DNA of 64,000 bases from Plicaturopsis crispa FD-325 SS-3 (taxonomy: Eukaryota; Basidiomycota; Agaricomycetes; Amylocorticiales; Amylocorticiaceae): NCBI GenBank assembly GCA_000827205.1, contig KN832559.1:813693-877692 (forward strand). The letters run 5' to 3'. Of the stretch, positions 56,034-64,000 are shown in pieces. The position numbers were made by a program, and so were the translations under genes. A model generated the notes under the pieces. The model ran no database searches. It was given only the letters and a program-made list of their open reading frames with translations, and was not told the DNA's origin. Within the stretch, counting starts at the first letter, position 1; the number at the start of each line of letters is the position of its first letter.

Positions 56034-56491
56034 CGTAGGCGGTCAGGTCTGTAAAGTCGTCTGTATGTCTGAGTAGGAGAGGGTTTGCGACGGCTTTCTG
56101 AACGCGGATTCAAGAGCTAAAGACGTTGGATCTCTGCGGCCGCGGGCGGACTTTGCGCGGACTGGACGTGATCCGGGCAGCTCAGGACTGGCCGCGGTCG
56201 ATTCGATAAGATTCGATAACGGTTTTTTCTGTCACAAACGTTGCTCAAACGTGGTCGCAGACGGCGGCACAGGGCCTGAGGCTTGTGCAGAATCGTTGAA
56301 CGTGAAGTCGAGATCGTGGGCAACATGATAGCGAAACTCATTTCAGAATAAGCGTAGCAACCTTTAGATTCACTCTTTCGATGACGAGATGGACTCCGGC
56401 GTCTACAAAATCTTACACTGAGAGATACAACAGCAAGCACCCAGTAGTACACAATCCACAGAATGTCCATTTACTTCCAGACCCTGTGTGT
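56034..56491. other. Promoter region of the phosphofructokinase gene
   Basis: 458 bases upstream of the PFK start, down to the stop of the DM9 gene. No gene or repeat recognised. Confidence 0.5.
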
Positions 56492-57326
56492 TTATGAGAT
56501 CAACAAGATGCAGGAGCACGAGCACATCGGGACGCACAGTATTTCATATTCCTCCACGGCACGCTCTACACCACCGAACGCGACGGAACAGCCACCCTGC
56601 ATGATTGGGGACAGCGCAATTTAGCAAGGATGTCGAAATCAGAGATAACGATGGCCTGGAAGAACGCACCGATAGATGTGCTCCTGCTTTGCCGGGCACA
56701 CGTACACCATCGATGGTAGCTACTGCATGATACAACTTCGCTCCATCTTCCTCGTAACCACCTTCAACAGGTCGCCGACCTGCGTATACTAGATTAGATC
56801 TGGTATGCGAGTAACAAAGAACGAGCACCAACGCACCTGGTGGGATCTTGCCCCCTCTGGTCCTCACGAACTCCATGGTCTCAGGGATGAACGGGAGTAA
56901 GTCATAGCGCCCCTGATGCTCTGTCTCCGAGCCCCCGTAAGAGACTCGGCACGGCGTCGGTGCAAGATGCGGCGCGACCTTGCATGGATGGACAGAGCGC
57001 TCGAATAGCGCCGAGCCAAAGAAGACAGGCGAGTGGCCGTCGGCGTCGACGCATGGCGGTATACCAGCAGCATGCCCCGGGGGGAACGTACCACTAGTTG
57101 TGAGGGGAATACGATAGCCCGAGGGCGGAGGGGGTTGTGCAGTATACGATGGCGGACGGTCTGAAGTCAGCGAAGGGCGACTCGATGGATTGATCGGTGG
57201 CGGCGGCGATTGCATATTGCTCGGATACTTGTTTTTCTTGTGTTTCTTGTCAGAATCACTGGATGAAGAGGACGATGAAGAGGAAGAGGACGATGAGGAT
57301 GAGGACCGGCGACGGTGATGACCCAT
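56492..57326 (-). CDS. DM9-repeat (DUF3421-like) protein with a poly-Ser N-terminus
   Basis: Start MGHHRRR followed by a run of about 16 serines, then DSDKKHKKNKYP, a Pro-rich linker (SDRPPSYTAQPPPPSGYRIP) and a folded region: GIPPCVDADGHSPVFFGSAL, RSVHPCKVAPHL, RVSYGGSETEHQGRYDLLPF, then after an intron (GTGCGT...TACGCAG) GRRPVEGGYEEDGAKLYHAV and GVRVPGKAGAHL, and after a second intron GGCSVAFGGVERAVEEYEIL. The pattern V-GG-E-DG--LYHA-A---G--VPGK-G-HL-G-SV-FGG-E---EYE--- is a DM9 repeat, a lectin-like module known from insects and molluscs as a mannose-binding fold and also found in basidiomycetes. The frame is also open to an ATG at 57410. No signal peptide, so the protein is probably cytosolic. 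The tail after YEIL (CVPMCSCSC...) is unusually cysteine-rich. Confidence 0.75.
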
Positions 57327-57722
57327 ATATACAGTGAACCACGGTGGTGGGGAGAGAAGTGTCTTGTGGCGTCTCTTGGGCTGTGCTGCCTGTGCAGGAC
57401 CCGCGATCACGATGTCTTACACTGAGGGCCCCCGAGTACATCCAAATATAAAATTCTGTTCCTACGAGACAGAAGATATAGAAAACGGAAAGCTGTATGT
57501 ATATAGATATGTAGATAGAGAGCGGAAAGAATATGAAAGCCAAGTTGAACCACAAAACGAGAACGCCGATGTCATCTAGCGTATCCCAAGAACTAATGCT
57601 GCAGTAGATTGCCGCCAGAGAAGAGGATGATGATACAGTCGGGGATGCAAACGCGGAACATAAAAACAAGGGACAACAGCTGTATACGTGAAGGAGGCAT
57701 CGCAGAGGGGCGTGACATGACA
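57327..57722. other. Spacer between the DM9 gene and the Bqt4-like gene
   Basis: 396 bases on the upstream side of the DM9 gene and downstream of the Bqt4-like stop. A plus-strand frame at 57334-57579 exists but lacks any domain or gene context. No other feature. Confidence 0.45.
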
Positions 57723-59026
57723 TTAAAAGAGGTAGTTCGGCAAAAACGTCCTGCATATTGGGTGTTAGATGAATACATTTCGCGGCGAAGGTAGGACGAA
57801 ACTCACATAGCTCCAAGTCCTGCAGCAAATGCTAATGCGCCCCAAGCAAGAGTCTTTTGCCTGGGTCCCAGGCCGACCCGCCGATTCGTAGCGATTTGCC
57901 GCTCGCCTACTTCGGGCTCCTTGAAGTCGAATTTGGGCGGGGCATCCTCTTCTTCACGTGCCCTCTTGGTCTTCTGCGCCTCACTAGCGTCGGTACCCAT
58001 GGCATTATCCCGCTGAGCCTTCAAGTTCTCGATCATCTGCTTCTGCTCGTTGATCTCCCGTTGAATGAGGTCAGGCGCCACCGTAGTTTCCTCCTCCTCT
58101 TCAACAACCGTCTCATCCGATCCGCTTGGAGTGGGAGCAACCTGACTTTTACGCGCCGACTTGCGCGTGGACGACTTGGACGGTGGCTTGGTTGATGGCT
58201 TCGTAGGAGTCAATACGGATGAGATCGACGGGGCAGACTGGAAATGTGGCGTCGGGCTTTTCGTGCGCGTAGAGCGTCGTGGAGGGGACGCGACAGCCGC
58301 GGGATTGGCAGGAATAGCGGCTGGTGCGGGAGACGACTCTTTGCGGCGCTTGGCTGGGTTGGGCACGGAAGGCGAGGAGGGAGACTCCGTGGAAGTCGTA
58401 GACGAGGGCAGACCTCTTGCTCGTGGGGCTTTCGGCGACGATGCAGCGGTGGTGTCCGTCGAGCGCTTAGACCGGCGGTATACGGCTCCGGGATCTGGTT
58501 GTGCAGCAATCATGACGCCGATGACATTGGGGAGGGAGTATGCGTCTGCAAAAATCTTTGCGGTGTCCGTGTCAACCCATGTGCCGGCGAGTCGAACAAC
58601 ATCGGGGTACTCCTGCGAGCCGTTGTTGCCTTCGATGTCATAGGTCTGTTTGGCCCATTCCATCTCTCTCGTCTCAGCCGCCTGACTAGCCTTCGGATAA
58701 GCAGCACGGAACATCGTGGTGAGGCTGATCGCGCCGGTGTCGAACCGACGTAGGATGAAGGCGTGACCGTTGGGTGTGGGGATCTTGACTCGACCAACCT
58801 GCTCGATATATTAGAACGCTTCTCGCCATGCTCAGCACTGATGTAAGCTTACCAGGATATCCTGTTCATCTCTCCTGAGTGTCTGATACTTCATCTCCGG
58901 TAGCACATGCGCTGCCTCGACTAGAACGCGAAAGGTGAGCAGCTGCGGTAATTGTGTTCGGTTGAAAAACGGACCGGTGTTAATGATATGGTTGAACAGT
59001 TTGACGGGGAGACTAGGCCGAGTCAT
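57723..59026 (-). CDS. Bqt4-like KilA-N/APSES-domain inner nuclear membrane protein
   Basis: Start MTRPSLPVKLFNHIINTGPF; an intron after RRDEQDIL joins VGRVKIPTPNGHAFILRRFD. The KilA-N/APSES-type domain continues TGAISLTTMFRAAYPKASQA, WAKQTYDIEGNNGSQEYPDV, VRLAGTWVDTDTAKIFADAY and LPNVIGVMIAAQPDP. A long basic Ser/Pro-rich linker follows (KSSTRKSARKSQVAPTPSGS), then a predicted coiled coil (QREINEQKQMIENLKAQRDN) and a single hydrophobic helix at the very C-terminus (TLAWGALAFAAGLGAM). A final intron GTGAGT...ATGCAG is likely and adds TFLPNYLF before TAA. An APSES fold with a C-terminal membrane anchor is the Bqt4 layout; in fission yeast Bqt4 ties telomeres to the inner nuclear membrane. The conserved family is inferred; function here is not shown. 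Confidence 0.82.
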
Positions 59027-59300
59027 GGCTGCGATATATGATGTACAAGCAGGATACTGAGCGGTAGAGGGCGTGCAGCGAGAACACGATAGTCACGGTT
59101 GATCGGCGCGTTGAACAGAAAGCGAAATCATCGTGGCCACCACGGTTCGGCTAGCTTTCACGCGCCGCTTCAATTTCGTACCCCGCCTCGTTGCGCGCCA
59201 CTTTCGCGTCTCTATAATTACCGTGTCGCACTCCGTCTTTCTTTTGTCTTCAGGCCTTTGCAAACAATTCTCATTCGCATTTTCTCTGTCAAGAAACGAG
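59027..59300. promoter_or_regulatory. Divergent promoter, Bqt4-like and WSS1-like genes
   Basis: 274 bases between outward-facing starts; pairing of a telomere-anchoring and a DNA-repair gene may be chance. CTATAATTA near 59211-59220 could be a core element for the WSS1-like gene. Confidence 0.45.
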
Positions 59301-61191
59301 ATGGTCCATGTCCGAATAAACGAGCGCGAGTCCAACCCGAATCCGCACTGCAATTTCATCACCCCTTTGCCTTCCGATCCCGCAGACGAATCTGCAGCTC
59401 GTGAACTCCTTCGCGCGCTTGCGGCGCAGGTGCGACCGGTCATGAAGGCGCATGGATTTGTGGTAAACAGTCTAGAGGAGGTGTGTGTATGCTGAGCCCC
59501 CAATCTAAGTGCGATACATAATCCGTGTCTTAGTACGAATACAACAACGTATTCGCCGGACGGAACTGGAATAACGGAGAAACCATTGGTACGTCTGCTA
59601 ATCTCGTGCACCCGATATCATGCTTGAGACCTTGCAGAGCTCGTTCTGCGCAGGTCGGACGGCTCTTTCCAGGATACTTCATGGTTAATGAGTACACTCT
59701 GCCACGAGGTATGTCTATCACGATGACTGGATCTATATCGCATGTATAACCCTTCAAGAACTAGCTTGCTCACATCAAAGTACGTGCCCAAATCATTCAT
59801 CGTGCAATGCACTGATCTCAAGTGCCGCAAAAGCACATGAACCACGGTCCTGCGTTCCAAGCACTCTGGGCGCGTCTTCGTGCAGATGTACGTGCCCTAC
59901 AACAGAAAGGATACTACGGTGATGGTGCGCATCTTGCTTTCATATTTTCGTCTCGCATGCCATTTTACCATCTTAAATGGCAGGTTATTACTCATCTGGA
60001 ACTCGTCTCGCCGATTCTGCACGCGTGCGCGGCAAAGGACTCGAAGTCACTGACATGCCTGAATACATGGTTCGCACTACCTAATATCCGTGCACGTTTT
60101 CTTATATGATTACCAACACAACAATTTTAGTGCGGCGGTGCTCAAACGCGTACCCGGCCGGCTAGAGCGCGGCGCGCCCGTACCAATCGTGCCCCGCGAG
60201 GACCTTCACTACACACTGGTGCTCAGACGGCGCGGAAGCGAAAGGCGGGTGCACGTGTGACGGCGAAAGGAGCATTTGGCGGGGAGGGAAGTGCACTGGT
60301 AGAAGATACTCTAGGCGAAGGGGGCAAAGGCAAGGCGAAGGGGACAGGCTTTGGAAAGCAGGCGGCTAGTAAGAGGGCCAGAGAGGAACGAGCGAAGGCG
60401 GCGGAGAGAAGGATGGCCGCTCTCGCGGGGCCGTCTAGGGAGGTTCAAGAAGACGATGATCATGACGGGGACAGTGAAGAGGATGTGGATGTTGAGACGG
60501 ATGCGGATCGCCGTCGTGCATTGCTTGACTCCGCTCATGCATCTGACTCTGCAGTGGACGAGAAGGCCGACAAAGGTGCAAACCGGTATGAAGATGATTT
60601 TATATGGCCCTCCGCGCCGCCCGCGCCCGAAGAGGTAGATGGGCGAAGCAAAGGGAAAGGGAAACAGTCTGTGATTGAACTTGAGGATGACGATGACATT
60701 GGTATGTCCATTCTCACGCAATCCTTCGCCTCTTGCCCTGTAGGGTGACCGTGAGTATTACAGATAAGCCGCCGCCTACGAAGAGACTCCGCGTAGCAAG
60801 CCCGCCGGCGTTACCGTCCAAGTCCTCTAAGCGAACAGCGGGTATGGTTCAGACCGAGGTAGCTCACCGGAAGAAAGAGGCCCTCGGTCTCGTTGGACCC
60901 GGGCGCAAGCTTCGTGCGCTTTCTCAAGGACAAGCGTCGGACAGCTGGACATGCCATATTTGCACACTGTACGTTCCTCTTTTCTCTCTGGGACTTCTAT
61001 ATACTTCACATGTTCGTTTGCTTTGCCACAGAATCAATATATCAGACCATTTGGCTTGTGACGCATGCGGGACGGAAAGAGGTATGTATCGTCGTTATCT
61101 TCACGCCGGCAGTACTACCTATTCATTTCGTTTCGACACTGGTCAGCTTGAAAAAACCACACCTGTACTGATGGCTTCCTATCAGACGTGA
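59301..61191 (+). CDS. WSS1/SPRTN-type DNA-dependent metalloprotease
   Basis: Seven or so exons. The start MVHVRINERESNPNPHCNFI is followed by ELLRALAAQVRPVMKAHGFV, YEYNNVFAGRNWNNGETI, ELVLRRSDGSFQD, the zinc motif STLCHE/LAHIK/HMNHGPAFQALW (HExxH plus a later His, spread over three exons), RLRADVRALQQKGYYGDG and TRLADSARVRGKGLEVTDMP. A basic, then acidic disordered region follows, and a RanBP2-type zinc finger SWTCHICTLINISDHLACDA then CGTER. WSS1 proteases cut proteins crosslinked to DNA. The HELAHIK join needs the acceptor AACTAG at about 59754-59761. The end is uncertain: reading through after CGTERG gives a stop at 61189-61191; splicing a GTATGT...CAG intron there would give a different tail. 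Confidence 0.8.
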
Positions 61192-61530
61192 CAACTTCTA
61201 TGCTCTTGGAGTGCGAATCCGTTGGCTCCGCATCACATGGCGTATTTTGCATGGCGTCGGCCCAGTGTTGGTCCTCTTACGACGCACTTCGCATAATGCA
61301 CCGACAGAAGTTCTGTACGCCGCTTTCTATAGGCAATGCTTGGGTTGTCATCTTCGGTCCAATCCGCATGAAGGGGGACGGAATTTACGGGAAAGGTCTA
61401 TTAGAAAAGGCACACCAATGGCAGCTCCATCGAATTGTTTCACGATGCGTAGGAATCATGCTAAACAGTATCGGAACCCACAGGAGTCCCTGACATAGCT
61501 CGGGCTGACCGTCTAGGCCGTATCCGGCAC

Positions 61531-62599
61531 TTAAGCTGGTTCCGTATCTCTCTCCTGCTCCTGGTCCTCAAGATACTTCTTCTGCATTTCCTGGAGCTCC
61601 TCGTCCATCACCTTTTTTTCTTCGAGGACTCTATCGGCCAACGCACGCACCCTGCCAAGCACTTGGCTATAGCGCTTCGGCGGGGGATTGATTATTGCAA
61701 CAATATCCTCGGCTGAGTTGATGTCTGGTTTCGCGATGCAATGCCCGCCGGCTTCAATGTATCCTAAAAAGCCGCATTAGCGATGTATACAGGATCAAGC
61801 AAAGAAAATGAGGCTCACGCTCGCGCCATAGACCCAACTCAGCCGCGACATTGTACAACTCTTTGCAACCAAATTCCTCCGGCCCCGTTGGACAATATTG
61901 TCCGGGGATCAGGACATCTCGGTCACAAATGCCGTGGTCATTTGCGCGCTCAAAGCCGACGATGAACGGGTTGCCGTTGTCATCTAGGACGTTGGGTTCA
62001 TGAAAATCTCCGTGCGATAAATGCAGGTCGTGTATGCGGCCGAGTCTCACGATAATCTTGTAGCTACAGTATATGTAGTCAGCGAGGTTCGATGGTGGTC
62101 TATAAAAACGACTTACCGGTAAGGGCGATCCATCTGCCAGAAAAACATATGCCTCGGCTCCCCGCAATACTGCAATACGAGACAAGATATCCATAGGCCA
62201 TTGCAGTCCACGCGGAAGAAGCCAAAGCATCGGGGTACGATTTCGCCTTGAACTGTTGAAAGTTCGTTTTCATATCGGCTTGCTTCGCGCTGGAGCATTA
62301 CAGCCTCTGGAGAGGCACGCACGTAGTGGCGCAAGATCTTGAGTACCACGTCTCCGCCGACATTGGGAGTGCCAAGCTTCGCACGATAGACAGTAAATCT
62401 CTGCCCGCGGTGAATTTCCTTGATATCCTTGATATCCCCATCCTGACGACGTATCAGGGGATTCCCGTGCAAGGTGCATCCTTTTGAGACAAACCTCTGA
62501 TACAAACTTGAACGTCGGGGAATCAGGATCCCAAGTTGGCAAATCATGGGCTTCCACCCCAATGGTGGTTAAGTCGACAGTGATGGAAGCGATGGACAT
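61531..62599 (-). CDS. Kinase-fold protein (fungal aminoglycoside-phosphotransferase/RIO-like), function unknown
   Basis: Four or five exons. MSIASITVDLTTIGVEAHDL and WDPDSPTFKF are joined by a 63-base intron (GTATCAG...CGTCAG) to DGDIKDIKEIHRGQRFTVYR, then VVLKILRHYVRASPEA (candidate ATP-contact Lys) and LQREASRYENELSTVQ, the catalytic-loop region RLGRIHDLHLSHGDFHEPNV (HGDxxxxN) and LDDNGNPFIVGFERANDHG (metal-binding position is GFE rather than DFG), and after further introns a tail RYSQVLGRVRALADRVLEEK ending QEQERDTEPA. The HGD...N pattern places it in the protein-kinase-like fold, in the small fungal family often annotated as kinase-like. The GFE in place of D-F/G/E suggests weakened catalysis. 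A shorter paralog lies next to it at 63014-63625. Confidence 0.75.
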
Positions 62600-63013
62600 G
62601 GCAAGTAGTATGGTGCTGTATGAGACTTCCGCGAGTACGAAACGGAGTGACAAGGGTTGACATGCATGCGGCCTCGAGGGGACATGAACGCAGAAGAATC
62701 GCGGCCGCCAGTCATGGGGTCGGTCAGCTAAGGAACACCGTGCACTCATTATGTGACCTAGTCCGTTCCAATCTTTCTGAATCCTCGATATCCTGAAACT
62801 ACACGCGACAACATCGTGGACACTGGCAGTGGCATTAGCATGTTCTCATTGTTCTGCGCTGAGTCCGGTCGCTCAACCCTGGCATACGGAGTTATCAATC
62901 ATATGCACCTGTAATCCACGATACCAAGAATACAAATGAACGGGATCATGACCGCGTACACTACATCCACCCCAGCGTGTTGCAACTATGGCGGTTGTGA
63001 ATGCGGCAGAGCG
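62600..63013. other. Spacer between two kinase-fold paralogs
   Basis: 414 bases containing the promoter of the first paralog and the 3' region of the second (same strand, head to tail). No other feature seen. Confidence 0.5.
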
Positions 63014-63625
63014 TCAATTACTGCGCGAAACCGCACCGTCTGGTATCGCGTCAGGCTTCGACGCCTCTGCGGCCTGCCTTTTCCGTTCATTCCTTTGACG
63101 CCGTACTTCGGCCATGGTCTCCTTTTCCTTGAGGATCTCTGAGTCGGGCAGGATCTCGTTCGCGTATTTGACCATCTCCTCGTGGTTATAGTCACAGTAC
63201 TCTGATTCCCATTCTCGGGCTATATTCAGGATATCGTCGACCGAATTGACTTCCGACTTGGGGATGGGACATCCATATAGATCAAAGTACGCTGACATCA
63301 AAGTGAGCAGTCAGTGTTGTGAATTCAGAGCAGAACAAGGGGACCCACGCTGTATCCAAAAAGCCATTTTAATAGCAGTATAATACAACTCCATGCAGTC
63401 GAAATCTTCGGGATACGGGCGATATTCTCGGACCTAGACAACGCCACGACAGCATTCGTGAGGAGAGGCGAGCTCGAAGTCGATTATTTGAAACGGTTTT
63501 CCGTTGTTGTCGAGTACATTAAGCTCGCGGAAGTCGCCGTGCATCAGACCAAGGGTGTCATGTATGGCGCCGAGCCTGTCGTAGGCAGCAAGGTGTTGGG
63601 ATATACGGTCAATCTTCCTCTTATC
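63014..63625 (-). pseudogene. Second kinase-fold paralog, with an in-frame stop
   Basis: The upper exon (up to 63625) begins DKRKIDRISQHLAAYDRLGA, then IHDTLGLMHGDFRELNVLDN and NGKPFQIIDFELASPHECCR. The frame then meets TAG at 63434-63436 and continues past it in the same frame with VREYRPYPEDFDCMELYYTA and IKMAFWIQ, matching the neighbour paralog on both sides of the stop (PGQYCPTGPEEFGCKELYNV). An intron then leads to YFDLYGCPIPKSEVNSVDDI and a basic-acidic helical tail ending DGAVSRSN. No intron of normal length removes the stop. The N-terminal lobe is not found between 63626 and the right edge of the window. HGD...N and DFE are present. It is therefore a truncated or decayed copy of the kinase-fold gene, unless the start lies beyond the window or the stop is suppressed. 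Confidence 0.6.
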
Positions 63626-63793
63626 CTATGTTCTATTTTTATCCTGTGGAGTAATGACGCTATCTACCCAGAGTGCTTGTACAATATTTGTACAACTGCT
63701 CTGGTTAGATGAGGTCATACATTACGTCATCACTTGCATTTACTTCCGGGTTCCGACACAGTCTTTTCCACGTCGTTCTGACTTTGACACGTC

Positions 63794-63927
63794 TCATCTT
63801 CGACACTGAAGCTGAGACGTGAGTACGCTCGTTCTATACATACATTCACTTTACTGAGCATTCCTTTACCTAGTCTATTGTTAGGTACATACTAGAATGC
63901 TATCATCTTCGACACTGAAGCTGAGAC
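63794..63927. repeat. Pair of 25-bp direct repeats
   Basis: A 25-base word with core ATCTTCGACACTGAAGCTGA occurs identically at 63794-63818 and 63903-63927, in the same orientation, 109 bases apart start to start. The word contains a small inverted repeat (CTTC-GACACT-GAAG). Possible remnant of a local duplication or of a mobile-element end; the window stops 73 bases later. Confidence 0.7.
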
Positions 63928-64000
63928 TCTATTGTTAGCTGCCTGAATTACACCTACAGGTTATTGAGCCCCGGCGGTCATGACGGACGCAATCCTCGCC

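Noticed and set aside
57334-57579. Frame starting MSYTEGPRVHPN on the plus strand
   Set aside because: It overlaps the upstream region of the DM9 gene, has no domain, and no intron or promoter support.
1-64000. CRISPR arrays, operons, Shine-Dalgarno sites, bacterial terminators, rRNA genes
   Set aside because: None seen; the window is intron-rich fungal nuclear DNA where these prokaryotic features are not expected.

Overview
The window is nuclear DNA of a filamentous fungus, most likely a mushroom-forming basidiomycete (Agaricomycetes). Nearly every gene is split by many introns of about 45-75 bases with GT...YAG ends, genes sit on both strands a few hundred bases apart, and the content is typical of that group: F-box/LRR families, a class I sesquiterpene-synthase-type gene, a PAS-GATA light-type regulator, a KRE9/KNH-like GPI-anchored protein and a peroxisomal MaoC hydratase. 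I see no bacterial, viral or plasmid features.

Layout. 1-5.6 kb: a C-terminal scrap of an unknown gene, then two convergent F-box/LRR paralogs of equal length (715 residues each, same four-exon plan) forming an inverted duplication. 6.6-20 kb: housekeeping and metabolic genes: a phenol-hydroxylase-type monooxygenase, ERG28, a large disordered protein, a PTS1-tagged peroxisomal hydratase 2, an intron-containing tRNA-Gly, a CCDC174-like protein, a metallo-beta-lactamase-fold enzyme and a small ankyrin protein. 20.2-28.8 kb: a tandem array of three F-box paralogs, with a 2.1-kb insertion between the first two units and a 545-bp inverted-repeat insertion breaking the middle gene. 29.4-36.3 kb: a small WNCQDW protein, a MoaD gene broken by a 527-bp hAT-like MITE, thiamine pyrophosphokinase, a tail-anchored protein and a terpene-synthase-like gene with altered metal-binding motifs. 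37.4-47.5 kb: a White-Collar-2-like regulator, a 1680-residue CaaX-terminated repeat protein and a GPI-anchored secreted protein. 47.9-64 kb: PRMT5, SDS22, phosphofructokinase, a DM9-repeat protein, a Bqt4-like inner nuclear membrane protein, a WSS1-like metalloprotease and two kinase-fold paralogs, the second with an in-frame stop.

How the genes relate. Most neighbours are functionally unrelated, as usual in fungal chromosomes; several pairs are divergent and share short promoters (ERG28/disordered protein, MBL/ankyrin, tail-anchored/terpene synthase, GPI protein/PRMT5, Bqt4/WSS1). The accessory flavour is concentrated at 20-36 kb, where gene duplication and non-autonomous DNA transposons have produced at least two disrupted genes. 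The strongest candidates for new biology are the CaaX-anchored repeat protein (40.7-46.1 kb), the recent MITE disruption of MoaD, and the terpene-synthase-like protein that has lost residues from both metal-binding motifs. All exon joins were done by eye from frame continuity and splice-site consensus; no alignment or database search was run.
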